DNA of 64,000 bases from JBMNTP01 sp050945795 (GTDB lineage: Bacteria > Bacillota > Clostridia > Christensenellales > MGBC116941): NCBI GenBank assembly GCA_050945795.1, contig JBMNTP010000002.1:81835-145834 (forward strand). The letters run 5' to 3'. Of the stretch, positions 23,495-31,419 are shown piece by piece (within the stretch, counting starts at the first letter, position 1; each line of letters begins with the position of its first letter). A program made the translations under genes and the position numbers. Under the pieces are notes generated by a model. It was not told where the DNA came from and searched no databases. It saw only the letters and a program-made list of their open reading frames with translations.

Positions 23495-24394
23495 GTGCGT
23501 AAGTTTTTAAAAAGCTTAATATGTTCGGCATTAGCGGCGGCACTTTTGGCCGCGATGCCTTTAGGTGCGGCGCGGGCGCAAAACCCGTGCCGCCCGTCCG
23601 CATCGCTTAGCGTGTCTCTTTTAGCGAGCGAGGCATATCAGGGCGACACTATAGACGGTACATTGACTGTTTCAAATACCGGTAATGCCGAGCTTAACTC
23701 TTTTGAGTTTAATTCTTCCCCGTTCAGCGCGCTGGTAGATCGGGTTTCCGTTATAGCGAGCGGCGATACAAAACAACTATCCTTTTCCATATATATACCC
23801 GAAGGCACCGACCCCGGCTCCTACACGCTTACAATAAGCATGAGCGCCGGACATTCCCATGCCCCCGATACCGACAATTGTAATTTAGAAGGTATTTCCT
23901 CAACCGGCTCGGATACTATTACTGTAAAAGAACAGCCGAGCGGCGGCATAATAATTGACGACGATCCCGACATAGGCGAAATAATAACACCCACCCCTTC
24001 GCCTACGCCAACGCCGTCACCCACCGCCGCCCCTTCACCCTCGCAAACATCCACGCCTTCAGCCGCGCCCACAGCTCGCCGCACCTCATCCCCACGCGCG
24101 CCGGCGGCTACGACTACCGCTACCCCTTCGCCCTCACCTCAGGCTGTAGCGGCTTTAGAAACCTCTCCCTCAGATACTCCTTTAGAGGTTACAACACCGG
24201 AGCAACAACAGCCACCGCAGACCGTTTCGCCGGATACCATAATTGAGCTGGATATAGAAAGTGCCGCGCCCGAAGCGGCGGCAACACCAAAGCAGCCAAA
24301 TTACTGGTTTGTTTATGGCATAATCGGAGCATTGCTGCCGGTAGCCGCCATACTTATATTCCTTAGAACTTCAAAAAAGAGCGGCAACAGATAA
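23495..24394 (+). CDS. Secreted, membrane-anchored protein with P/T/S-rich stalk
   Basis: A 299-aa surface protein. It has a signal peptide (RKFLKSLICSALAAALLAAMP region, cleavage likely after ARA-Q), a beta-sandwich domain of CARDB/NEW type (about 30-150, LSVSLLASEAYQGDTIDGTLTVSNTGNAEL), a long stalk of P/T/S/A repeats (about 165-260), and a C-terminal TM (FVYGIIGALLPVAAILIFL) with a basic tail. No sortase motif is seen. The domain may organise or bind cell-surface components; the ligand is unknown. GTG at 23495 fits the signal peptide and RBS AGAGGG. It ends in a terminator pair. Confidence 0.8.
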   Translation: MRKFLKSLICSALAAALLAAMPLGAARAQNPCRPSASLSVSLLASEAYQGDTIDGTLTVSNTGNAELNSFEFNSSPFSALVDRVSVIASGDTKQLSFSIYIPEGTDPGSYTLTISMSAGHSHAPDTDNCNLEGISSTGSDTITVKEQPSGGIIIDDDPDIGEIITPTPSPTPTPSPTAAPSPSQTSTPSAAPTARRTSSPRAPAATTTATPSPSPQAVAALETSPSDTPLEVTTPEQQQPPQTVSPDTIIELDIESAAPEAAATPKQPNYWFVYGIIGALLPVAAILIFLRTSKKSGNR

Positions 24395-24443
24395 GCGCCG
24401 CTCTCTAACCGATAATAAAAAATGCGCCTTTTGGCGCATTTTT
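24378..24443. terminator. Two hairpins, bidirectional terminator
   Basis: AGAGCGGC/GCCGCTCT (24378-24404) overlaps the stop codon, followed by an 11-bp stem AAAAATGCGCC/GGCGCATTTTT with loop TTTT (24418-24443). The second has A and T tracts on both sides and can end both convergent transcripts: the secreted protein gene and the pilus operon. Confidence 0.85.
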
Positions 24444-24514
24444 CGCTGTCTGTAAATCTATATGAATATGCTAGCCGCCCATAATAAGCACTCGCCAATT
24501 AAAAATGCCTTCAG

Positions 24515-25285
24515 CTACTGAACATATTCCTCAATCGCACCGTCCCACCACTGCTGCGCGCCGTCCATATCAAACGGCTGCTGATACTCCGCCCATTCCA
24601 CAATGGCAAACCTTTCAACAAAGCTGCCGTGCCGTTTTAAGGCGTATGCACCGCCGCTTTTTTCTATCTCAAACGACGGCATATTGAGCTCCAGCGTAAC
24701 CGACAGCATTTTAGGCGTTTCAACCTGCTGCTGTGATACCAGATATCCTATCCTCATGCTACCCTGCTCCGGCAATTCGGCCGACACGTCGAGTAGCGCG
24801 GCGGCTCCTTTAGTAAACTCCGGCAGCTCTACAATAAGCTCCGGCATATCCTTTTTGGCTCTTTCCATTATTTCAATGCATTTATAAACATAAACCCGCT
24901 CCGCCGCCGCAAGTAAAAGCGCCTCCCGCTCCTCATCATCCGCCGCCTGCCAAGCTTCAAGCTCTATAACACCGCCCGGCAAACCGGTATATCCGGCGTC
25001 AAGATACCCACCGTCAGCGATACAGCTAACGGTAAAGCTTTCGGCGTCCCAAAACATATTTTCAAATTCCTGCCGCCGCTCCTCGGCGAAAGAATCGAGC
25101 GAATAATATTCCTTTGTCCAAAACGCCACCTTTTCACTAAGCCGCATATTAGCCTTGGCTGTAGCGAATGTTAAAACAGCGAAAAGCGCTAGTATTATAA
25201 CGGTAAATATAACAAGCAGCGATGCCATGCCGTCCTTTTTCTTAAATTCGACGGCGCAGCACCTTAAAATGCCTTTTACCCTCAT
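24515..25285 (-). CDS. PilX/GspK-like minor pilin candidate
   Basis: A 256-aa protein with a short cytosolic start, KKKDG just before a hydrophobic segment (MASLLVIFTVIILALFAVLTF), then a soluble domain. The lysine-rich motif and glycine before the helix resemble prepilin processing sites, but Glu at position +5 is missing, as in PilX- or GspK-type tip subunits. The rest is not recognised. It is the last gene of the pilT operon and overlaps the preceding gene by 4 bases (ATGA). Confidence 0.6.
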   Translation of the reverse strand: MRVKGILRCCAVEFKKKDGMASLLVIFTVIILALFAVLTFATAKANMRLSEKVAFWTKEYYSLDSFAEERRQEFENMFWDAESFTVSCIADGGYLDAGYTGLPGGVIELEAWQAADDEEREALLLAAAERVYVYKCIEIMERAKKDMPELIVELPEFTKGAAALLDVSAELPEQGSMRIGYLVSQQQVETPKMLSVTLELNMPSFEIEKSGGAYALKRHGSFVERFAIVEWAEYQQPFDMDGAQQWWDGAIEEYVQ

Positions 25286-25755
25286 GGCCGGTACACGAAA
25301 AGCTTGTCCGTTTGCATATCCAACAGCTTTTCCCCTTTCCCCTCATACTCCACAACAACGCTTATGCCGTACATAACGCTTACAACGCCGTCCGCCTCCG
25401 CCGCCTCGCCTATGCGCTCAAGCGATGATATCAGCGTAAATCCGTCAAGGCTCGGCTCACTTACCTGCCGCCATTTATCATCGAAATGCTTTTTAAAAGA
25501 ATTAGAGCCGCCGCCTTCAAGCGGCCCGCCGGTAAATTCGCTTATATAATCATAAGGGTTTTGCCCCGACCTGAATTTTTCTATTTCTAAAACAGCCGCC
25601 TGCGCCGCGTTATCTGTATCTGTTGCCTTCCTAGACACCTGCCCCGCCGCCGCAAACACGCTTACTATAACCGCCGACGCCAAAGATAGCACTGCCAATG
25701 AAATAATTATCTCTATAAGCGAAAAGCCTCTTCGCGCCTTTCTCCCCCTTAGCAT
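25282..25755 (-). CDS. Type IV pilin-like protein (pseudopilin)
   Basis: A 157-aa prepilin. KARRGFSLIEIIISLAVLSLA is a standard type III signal: cleavage after the glycine by prepilin peptidase, N-methyl-Phe at +1 and Glu at +5, then a 20-residue helix. The globular part has low resemblance to known pilins. It lies between two other pilin-like genes and overlaps the next by 4 bases. No prepilin peptidase is in the window. Confidence 0.88.
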   Translation of the reverse strand: MLRGRKARRGFSLIEIIISLAVLSLASAVIVSVFAAAGQVSRKATDTDNAAQAAVLEIEKFRSGQNPYDYISEFTGGPLEGGGSNSFKKHFDDKWRQVSEPSLDGFTLISSLERIGEAAEADGVVSVMYGISVVVEYEGKGEKLLDMQTDKLFVYRP

Positions 25756-25758
25756 ACG

Positions 25759-26289
25759 CTACCTCCCCGCCTTAAGCGCTACCCGGTATTCGCTTAAATG
25801 AGCGCCGCCGTATTTGTCAGTGCCTATGCCGTATTCAATATATTTGCCGTCCGGCGCCATAGCTACCCTAAAATCGCTTATATAAGCTATAACCTCGCTT
25901 ATATCATCCTCCGGCAGCTCGCCATTTAATACTATGCACTCTCTAAGCGCGCCGCCGCTCATATAAATCCAGCTTACCAGCTCTCCGGCTTGGGTATCAA
26001 AGCTTATAGCTATGCCGTTTTTGCCGTTTCCATCCGGCAGAACGGAAATAGCGCCGCCCTCATCGTTTTGCCTAAGCTTAACGCTTATAAAAGCCGCCGC
26101 CACCCGCACCTCCGACTCCTCGTCCCGTCTGACGCTTATGCGCTTATAAGCGGCGCTGCCGGCGTATACTAAAGGTATAACCGACAACACAAACACCGTC
26201 GTTATGCACAATACCAGCACCATTTCGGCAAGCGACGAGCCTTTTTTAGGCGCAGCATTAAAGCCGCTGCCCGAAAACCACCGCCTCAT
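25759..26289 (-). CDS. Pilin-like protein, atypical processing site
   Basis: A 176-aa protein with KKGSSLAEMVLVLCITTVFVLS, a prepilin-like signal (glycine, then Glu at +5) with Ser instead of Phe at +1. The first 14 residues form an unusually long leader. The C-terminal domain is beta-rich with SDFRVAMAPDGKYIEYGIG. It belongs to the group of small Clostridial pilus-operon proteins. Spacing to the next gene is 3 bases, and it overlaps the previous by 4. Confidence 0.75.
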   Translation of the reverse strand: MRRWFSGSGFNAAPKKGSSLAEMVLVLCITTVFVLSVIPLVYAGSAAYKRISVRRDEESEVRVAAAFISVKLRQNDEGGAISVLPDGNGKNGIAISFDTQAGELVSWIYMSGGALRECIVLNGELPEDDISEVIAYISDFRVAMAPDGKYIEYGIGTDKYGGAHLSEYRVALKAGR

Positions 26290-26600
26290 TTTTCCACCAC
26301 CATAAGCGACGGCCTAAAATTGCCTATGCCGCCGGTCTGATAATCATAATAGTAGTTTTCATGATCGAGCACCAAGCCGTAGTTCTCCTCAAGATACGCC
26401 AATGAAGCGGGATAGCTGCCCTCAAGCGCATAGCACTGCACCAGCGATCTGTTTATAGCCTCTTTTATATTTTCTGCCTGCGCTTGCCCTGTATTAGCAG
26501 CAGCTTTAGAAAGCGGCAATAATATCACCGCCGCTATAACGGCTATAACCGCCGCCGCCGTGAGCCACGCTATAAATCCGACGTCAATTCGTCTTTTCAT
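26286..26600 (-). CDS. Small pilin-like membrane protein
   Basis: A 104-aa protein with a basic start (KRRIDVGF), one hydrophobic helix (IAWLTAAAVIAVIAAVILLPL) and a short soluble tail, NYGLVLDHENYYYDYQTGG. The tail resembles small pseudopilins (SLVQCYALEGSYPASLAYL, like the ALEGSYP block of GspG/PilA-type pilins), although Glu +5 is absent. It lies 11 bases downstream of pilC. Confidence 0.65.
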   Translation of the reverse strand: MKRRIDVGFIAWLTAAAVIAVIAAVILLPLSKAAANTGQAQAENIKEAINRSLVQCYALEGSYPASLAYLEENYGLVLDHENYYYDYQTGGIGNFRPSLMVVEK

Positions 26601-26610
26601 ATTCCCCGCC

Positions 26611-27672
26611 TCATCCTATTGAGGAAATAACGCCGGTCATAGGTATAAGCACAGAAAGTATTATAAATCCGGCTACAAGCGAAAGTACGGTTATCATAAC
26701 CGGCTCTATAGACGCAGTAAATCTTTCAATAGAGCTGTCCGCCTCTTCCTCAAAAAGCTTAGCCGCTGTATTTAGCATCGTGTCAAGGCTGCCGGCTCTT
26801 TCCCCTACCGTTATTATGCGCAGGAAAAGCTCCGGGAATATACTAAATCCCCCAAGCGCATCTTTAAGCGAGCCGCCGCATTTTACCGCCTCATTGCAGC
26901 CGCGCAGCCGCTCCGCCGCGTAAGCGTTGCCTATATTATCCGCCGCCATATCCGCAGCCGTAGCTATCGGTATGCCGCCTTTTAGCATGGTGCCAAGCAT
27001 ACCGGCGTAACGCGCGGTAATAACGTCGGAATTTACCTTTCTAAGCCCCGGCAGCCTCAGCTTTAGCTTGTCTATAAACCGCCGTCCGCCGGGCAGATAC
27101 GGCATAAGTGCCGCCGCCACGCAAATAATAGCTATCGCCAAAAGTATATACACTATGTTTCTCTCAAAGAATGCACCTGCTAACAGCATGTTTTTTGCTA
27201 TCTGCGGCAACTCTGTGCCGGCCGGCCCCAGTATTTTAGAGAAAACCGGCAAAACGCTGGTAAGAAGTATTATTATAACGGCTATCATAAGCGCGCCGAG
27301 TATCATAGGATACGCCATTGCCGACCTTAACCTGCGCTTTTGCTTATGCTCTTTTTCATAATGCCTGGCTAAATTAGTGAGAGTAGTATCGATTGTGCCG
27401 CTCGCCTCTCCGATTTTAAGCATGGCTATGAAGTATTCGGGGAAAGCTTCCGGCCTCCTCGATATAGCCGCCGCAAACGAAACGCCGGAGCGCATATCCT
27501 CAAGCACATTGTTAAGCGCCTTTTTAAGCGCCCCTTTTCCCGTCTGCTCCGCCGTTAATTCAACGCCTTCTGATAAAGGTATATCCGATTTTGCTATAAC
27601 CGCCATTTGCCGGCAAAAAACAGCCAGCTCAAGCGGCGGCGCTCCGCTGTTTCTCCGTCCGGCTCCGCTCAT
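26611..27672 (-). CDS. pilC: Type IV pilus / type II secretion inner membrane platform protein
   Basis: A 353-aa GspF/PilC-family protein that couples the motor ATPase to the pilin helix. It has two repeated cytosolic T2SSF domains (about 15-135 and 215-335, ELAVFCRQMAVIAKSDIPL and VITARYAGMLGTMLKGGIPI), with TM segments ILGALMIAVIIILLTSVLP, IVYILLAIAIICVAAAL and a C-terminal VMITVLSLVAGFIILSVLI. It starts 4 bases after pilT and is followed by four pilin-like genes. Confidence 0.93.
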   Translation of the reverse strand: MSGAGRRNSGAPPLELAVFCRQMAVIAKSDIPLSEGVELTAEQTGKGALKKALNNVLEDMRSGVSFAAAISRRPEAFPEYFIAMLKIGEASGTIDTTLTNLARHYEKEHKQKRRLRSAMAYPMILGALMIAVIIILLTSVLPVFSKILGPAGTELPQIAKNMLLAGAFFERNIVYILLAIAIICVAAALMPYLPGGRRFIDKLKLRLPGLRKVNSDVITARYAGMLGTMLKGGIPIATAADMAADNIGNAYAAERLRGCNEAVKCGGSLKDALGGFSIFPELFLRIITVGERAGSLDTMLNTAAKLFEEEADSSIERFTASIEPVMITVLSLVAGFIILSVLIPMTGVISSIG

Positions 27673-27676
27673 AATA

Positions 27677-28759
27677 TCAGCCCCTCATTATAAACTGTTC
27701 AAGTAGCCTGGTATCCTGCGCCCTAAGATAAGCCGCCTCTTTGCCGATTTCCCCCGCTTTATATAACCTCGCCAGGTCATAATCCAAAAGCTGCATACCG
27801 TCGGCCTGTCCCGTTTGAAGTATATTGTTTATCTGATAATGCTTGCCCTCGCGTATAAGATTTCTAACCGCCGGAGTAGCCAGCATAACCTCACTAGCCA
27901 CTACCATGCCGCCGCCCTTGGCTTTTGGCACCAGTTGCTGTGATACAACGCCTTCTAATACCGTTGAGAGCTGCCCCTTTATCTGTCCCTGCTGCTGCGG
28001 CGGGAAAGAATCTATTATGCGATCTATCGACTTTGCTGCGCCTACCGTATGTAGCGTTGAAAAAACCATATGCCCGGTTTCGGCGGCGGTTAAGGCTATG
28101 GCTATCGTCTCAGGATCTCGCATCTCGCCTAGCATTATAACGTCTGGATCTTCTCTTAGCGCCGACCTTAGCGCCTCAGAAAACGTAGTGCAGTCGCCGC
28201 CTATCTCGCGCTGCGTTACCATGCTCTTTTTATGGCTGTGTAAATACTCGACAGGATCTTCTATTGTAAGTATGTGATAGTTGTAATTGCTGTTTATAAT
28301 ATCTATAAGACTGGCGAGAGTTGTTGATTTGCCGCTGCCCGAAACACCTGTCGCTAAAAACAGGCCCCGCCTTTTTTTAACAAACGAGCGCACCGACTCC
28401 GGCAGCCCCAGCGACTCAAACGCCGGTATTTCAAACGGCAGCGCCCTTATAGCCATGGCAAGCGTGCCGCGCTGACTGTATATATTGGCACGAAAGCGGC
28501 CTTTTCCTATAAAAGAATATGAGAAATCGACTGCGCCCTTTTTCTTAAGCCGCTTAATTTTGGTCTTGTCAAGCAGCAGAGGCACCAAATTCGCCACATA
28601 ATCGGCGCCCGCCTTTTCCGTTTCCGGCACCGGCTCAAGCAGCGAATTGCGCCGCACCGACGGCCTTAAACCGGGGCAAATATGAAGGTCTGTGGCGTTT
28701 ACCTCCAGCGTGTATTCAAGCAACCTGTGAAATCTCGCTCCAATTTCCTCCGCGCCCAT
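27677..28759 (-). CDS. pilT: PilT-family type IV pilus ATPase
   Basis: A 360-aa hexameric motor ATPase. N-terminal domain with NATDLHICPGLRPSVRRN, Walker A GVSGSGKSTTLA, Asp box and Walker B LREDPDVIMLGEMRDPETI, then His box FSTLHTVGAAKSIDRIID. The AIRALPFEIPAFESLGLP linker and GEMRDPET are typical for PilT, the retraction motor. Start ATG at 28759 follows GGAGGG; an upstream in-frame extension is unlikely. It heads an operon that has no pilB, so either the extension motor is elsewhere or this ATPase does both jobs. Confidence 0.93.
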   Translation of the reverse strand: MGAEEIGARFHRLLEYTLEVNATDLHICPGLRPSVRRNSLLEPVPETEKAGADYVANLVPLLLDKTKIKRLKKKGAVDFSYSFIGKGRFRANIYSQRGTLAMAIRALPFEIPAFESLGLPESVRSFVKKRRGLFLATGVSGSGKSTTLASLIDIINSNYNYHILTIEDPVEYLHSHKKSMVTQREIGGDCTTFSEALRSALREDPDVIMLGEMRDPETIAIALTAAETGHMVFSTLHTVGAAKSIDRIIDSFPPQQQGQIKGQLSTVLEGVVSQQLVPKAKGGGMVVASEVMLATPAVRNLIREGKHYQINNILQTGQADGMQLLDYDLARLYKAGEIGKEAAYLRAQDTRLLEQFIMRG

Positions 28760-28801
28760 ATGCCCTCCATAACTTTTGTCGAAATATGGTATTTCTCGAT
28801 T

Positions 28802-28830
28802 ATTATATAAGAACAGGCGGTTATTATCAA
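28802..28830 (-). promoter_or_regulatory. Sigma-A promoter of the pilus operon
   Basis: On the minus strand TTGATA, 17 bases, TATAAT, about 43 bases upstream of the pilT start and directly after the ahpC terminator. Confidence 0.75.
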
Positions 28831-28834
28831 TAGA

Positions 28835-28858
28835 AGCGGCCGGCAATAGCCGACCGCT
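28835..28858 (-). terminator. Hairpin after ahpC
   Basis: AGCGGTCGGC pairs with GCCGGCCGCT around TATT (one T-G pair), followed by TCTATT. It separates ahpC from the pilus operon. The T-tract is poor, so strength is uncertain. Confidence 0.6.
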
Positions 28859-28930
28859 CCATTATAAAATTCGCTTGTCCATGTCTTTTAATTATATTTT
28901 CTTACGGCGTTTGCCGCAACCTACATAGCC

Positions 28931-29497
28931 TTATAGCTTGCCTACCAAATCTATGCCCGGCTTTAGAGTATCGGCGCCCGGTCTCCACCTCGCGGGACAT
29001 ACCCTGTCGCCATATTCGGTTACAAACTGAGCCGCATGCAGCTTTCTTAATAGCTCGTCAATATCCCTGCCTATGCCGTTATCATGCACCTCATAAGCCT
29101 TTATCTCGCCTTCAGGATTTACAATAAAGCTGCCACGCAGCGCCATGCCCTCTTCCTCAATCATAACCCCAAACGACCGCGTCACTGCGCCGGTAGGGTC
29201 TGCCAGCATAGGAAAGCCTATTTTCTTTATGCTGTCCGAGCTGTCTGCCCATGCCTTATGCACAAAATGCGAATCGGTTGAAATTGAGTAAACTTCCGCG
29301 CCCGCTTCTTTAAATTTATCATAGTTGTCGGCAAGATCCGAAAGCTCTGTCGGGCATACGAATGTAAAGTCGGCGGGATAGAAAAAGAACACCGCCCATT
29401 TTCCCCTCGTATCTTCCGATGTTACCTCTACAAACTCTCCGTTATGGTACGCCTGCAACTTAAAATCATCAATTTTCCTGCCTATCATTCTTTCCAT
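28931..29497 (-). CDS. ahpC: Typical 2-Cys peroxiredoxin (AhpC)
   Basis: A 188-aa alkyl hydroperoxide reductase subunit. Peroxidatic Cys in FYPADFTFVCPTEL, resolving Cys in DRVCPARWRPG, plus GSFIVNPEGEIKAYEVHDNGIGR. Reduction would need AhpF or a thioredoxin; no ahpF is adjacent, so the thioredoxin at 12990-13304 is a possible donor. A strong promoter with a palindrome at its transcription start and a hairpin plus U-run in the leader suggest peroxide- or redox-dependent control. Confidence 0.96.
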   Translation of the reverse strand: MERMIGRKIDDFKLQAYHNGEFVEVTSEDTRGKWAVFFFYPADFTFVCPTELSDLADNYDKFKEAGAEVYSISTDSHFVHKAWADSSDSIKKIGFPMLADPTGAVTRSFGVMIEEEGMALRGSFIVNPEGEIKAYEVHDNGIGRDIDELLRKLHAAQFVTEYGDRVCPARWRPGADTLKPGIDLVGKL

Positions 29498-29548
29498 TTC
29501 ATATGCCTCCCCATTGTTATGTGTTATATTCTCCTAACATTTTTGGCT

Positions 29549-29571
29549 AAAAAACAGCTGTCCTTAACAGC
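29549..29571 (-). terminator. Terminator-like hairpin in the ahpC leader
   Basis: On the minus strand GCTGT (29571-29567), loop TAAGG, ACAGC, then TG and six T (29554-29549). It starts about 12 bases after the predicted transcription start and ends about 50 bases before the ATG. The stem is only 5 bp, so it is the weakest of the three leader hairpins of this kind. Confidence 0.45.
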
Positions 29572-29584
29572 GATAATTATTGCT
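29569..29584. promoter_or_regulatory. Near-perfect palindrome at the ahpC transcription start
   Basis: AGCGATAATTATTGCT is a 16-bp palindrome with one mismatched pair. It covers the predicted +1 of ahpC. The GATAATTATT core recalls PerR/Fur-type boxes, but the match to TTATAATnATTATAA is partial. Confidence 0.4.
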
Positions 29585-29589
29585 ATTTA

Positions 29590-29618
29590 AGTATAGTTCC
29601 GAAATTACTTTTTGTCAA
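29590..29618 (-). promoter_or_regulatory. Strong sigma-A promoter of ahpC
   Basis: On the minus strand a perfect TTGACA, 17 bases, TATACT. Confidence 0.8.
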
Positions 29619-30086
29619 TATTATTTTTAAAATAAACGAATATCCTTAGAATTTCGGGGCATCATATGTCATGTGAGAGGTTCAAAGCAAGTCGAACCTC
29701 GTACCGTATAATATTGTTCTTAGCGAACAATGGCATTGAAGCAAAGAAATTTGCCGTACAGCCTTGCAGTGAGAGTGTATTAAGAAGCAAATTGTATTGG
29801 TATTAAAAAACGACTAAAGGAATTGCAAAATATTCTAAGCTAAGAGCCTCTTACGCAAAGGGCAGGGATGCAAAAACGCATTCCTGCCTTTTTGCTTGCT
29901 TTTCTTCCTTGCCTTCTTCCTATATCCGGAGCGAGTATTCAGAAAAAGCAATGTAAATCCAAAAAAACCTCGTGCGCCAATTCTAAGCACATCGCTTATA
30001 TAAGCCGCTTCTTGGCTCATCATCCACGCCGCTTATACAGCAAATGCCGGGCAAAATCGCTTTTACCCGGCATACCAATCGCCTTT
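29619..30086. other. Stretch without a convincing protein gene; possible small RNA
   Basis: Two perfect 7-bp hairpins (GAGGTTC/GAACCTC, 29677-29700; ATTGTTC/GAACAAT, 29713-29731), an isolated TATAAT at 29707-29712 without a good -35, and a strong plus-strand terminator at 29861-29893. The terminator has no protein gene before it, so a short transcript of 130-200 nt is possible. From 29894 to 30086 only overlapping low-quality ORFs and a GCCGGG/CCCGGC hairpin (about 30043-30070) near the end of the next minus-strand gene are seen. Confidence 0.4.
29861..29893 (+). terminator. Orphan intrinsic terminator
   Basis: An 11-bp stem GGCAGGGATGC/GCATTCCTGCC (one G-T pair), loop AAAAAC, then TTTTT. 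No protein gene on this strand is upstream. Confidence 0.75.
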
Positions 30087-30986
30087 TTAATCATCAAACA
30101 CCGGCATAACCGGCCAATCAATGGCTCGCCGGCATTCATATCCCGTAGCCATAGATATATTGCCGAGCGCCGTTGCCGCCTTAAGCACGCCGCCTTCATC
30201 AAACGCCTTTTCAAACGTTTTCATGGCCGCTCCAGCGTCAAAAGCCGATTTGTCTATTAGCTCAACAAAGCTGTCATTACTTTCCCCGTCCGGCAACTGC
30301 CATTTTTCCTTTGACAAATTCATGTAATCGGCTTTTACCTTAGAAGGAATTATAAACCGCGCCACAGTACCCCTGCCCGCGAAAAAGTCAAATGTTTTAG
30401 CCATCGCCAGCTTTATACCTAGCGGATCATGCAGCGCCTTTTGCGCCACCGGCATTGTTTTTATACTCGTCTCAAACACCTTTTTATCGAGCGCCGCGCC
30501 ATGCGCCTCCAATAAAACGCGAGTCAGCATTTTAGATATGTCCTTTATTTTGCTATCCTCAAGCTTAAGAAATTTCCAGCATCTTTTTATGCCCGTCGTA
30601 CTTGCCAAAAGCTGCGAATCTACATACGTTTCGAGCAATACATGGTGCCTGCTCGATGCCGTTCTGCACTTTACATACCTGTGCGTGGCGGCGTCAAGGA
30701 AATAGTGCGTAAGAAAGCCGTAAAAGTATGCTTTTAAATAGTCCTTTTCAAGGCCATTGACGCAATTTGCCATAGAGCGCAAAAAAGCGCCTGTATTTTC
30801 GTCATGAACCTTTACCCCCATGCCGTGCATGCCCCCTGGCTTTCTAAACGGTATTATGTTGTAATAGTACATTATGTCCGGCCCCTGGCTGCCCAGCGCG
30901 TAAGCCCCGCTGTCCTTAAGCTCCGGCATCATCGCCGCTTCTGCCGCCGCCTGAGCGCATATGTAATGCGCATATATACCCGCCAA
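30087..30986 (-). CDS. Zinc-dependent phospholipase C family protein
   Basis: A 299-aa protein resembling the zinc-dependent phospholipase C/S1-P1 fold family: AHYICAQ near the start, GSQGPDIMYYY, then FYGFLTHYFLDAATHRYVK with the metal-binding His and Asp pattern, and SSRHHVLLETYVDSQLL. In this family three metal ions bind His/Asp side chains and hydrolyse phosphate esters. No signal peptide is visible, unlike secreted clostridial toxins, so an intracellular phosphoesterase role is more likely. It starts with TTG at 30986 behind GGAGGTGA. It lies downstream of the SRP RNA. Confidence 0.8.
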   Translation of the reverse strand: MAGIYAHYICAQAAAEAAMMPELKDSGAYALGSQGPDIMYYYNIIPFRKPGGMHGMGVKVHDENTGAFLRSMANCVNGLEKDYLKAYFYGFLTHYFLDAATHRYVKCRTASSRHHVLLETYVDSQLLASTTGIKRCWKFLKLEDSKIKDISKMLTRVLLEAHGAALDKKVFETSIKTMPVAQKALHDPLGIKLAMAKTFDFFAGRGTVARFIIPSKVKADYMNLSKEKWQLPDGESNDSFVELIDKSAFDAGAAMKTFEKAFDEGGVLKAATALGNISMATGYECRRAIDWPVMPVFDD

Positions 30987-31032
30987 TTAAATACTTCACC
31001 TCCGCTTAAGCCATAACGCCTCGGCATTTTGC

Positions 31033-31069
31033 AAAAACGCATCCTCACGCAGATACGCACAAGGACGCG
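31033..31069 (-). terminator. Intrinsic terminator of the SRP RNA
   Basis: On the minus strand CGCGTCCT (31069-31062) pairs with AGGATGCG (31045-31038, one G-T pair) and is followed by TTTTT. Confidence 0.75.
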
Positions 31070-31083
31070 CCCTTTATATATTT

Positions 31084-31360
31084 GATTGTCGCGCACCCCT
31101 TCTTCGACAGCACCTTTCCGGACGGTAACCCGGCAGGTGGCTCCGGTCAGGCTTCCCCGCGGCACATGCGGTAACCCGCTTACTGCTGCTTCGGTCAAGA
31201 TCTGACAGGGTTCACAGGCCCTCATTGCACGGGACCCGGCCATCGACGCTCCTTACCGGGGCGCGGCTCCACAAAGGCCGGCCTCAGAAGGGGAATTCAG
31301 CCCCGCTGTAGCGGATTGCGGGTACAGGGCACCGCTATCTCCCCGCCTAGCGCGACAAAC
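31084..31360 (-). ncRNA. ffs: Signal recognition particle RNA, large bacterial form
   Basis: About 275 nt. The Alu domain begins GGCGGGGAGATAGCGGTGCC and continues TGTACCCGCAATCCGC, closely like B. subtilis scRNA. The SRP54-binding arm reads TGTCAGATCTTGACCGAAGC followed by AGC; its tetraloop region differs from the usual GGTCCGGAAGG. The ends pair over 9 bp (TTGTCGCGC with GCGCGACAA), which fixes the limits to within a few bases. With Ffh it targets nascent membrane and secreted proteins. A terminator follows. Confidence 0.95.
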
Positions 31361-31419
31361 TTTAAACTTTTCAATTCACCGTTTCTTAAAACCATTGTTA
31401 GCTTTCGGCTTTATATTTC

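Noticed and set aside
24000..24250. Repeat-like C/A-rich sequence as a non-coding repeat
   Set aside because: It encodes the P/T/S stalk of the secreted protein in the correct frame.
29835..30260. Overlapping ORFs on both strands
   Set aside because: Arginine/lysine/serine-rich composition, no RBS, and overlap with the orphan terminator and the phospholipase-like gene.
30929..31243. Open reading frame on the minus strand
   Set aside because: It lies over the SRP RNA and its terminator; the RNA structure explains the sequence.
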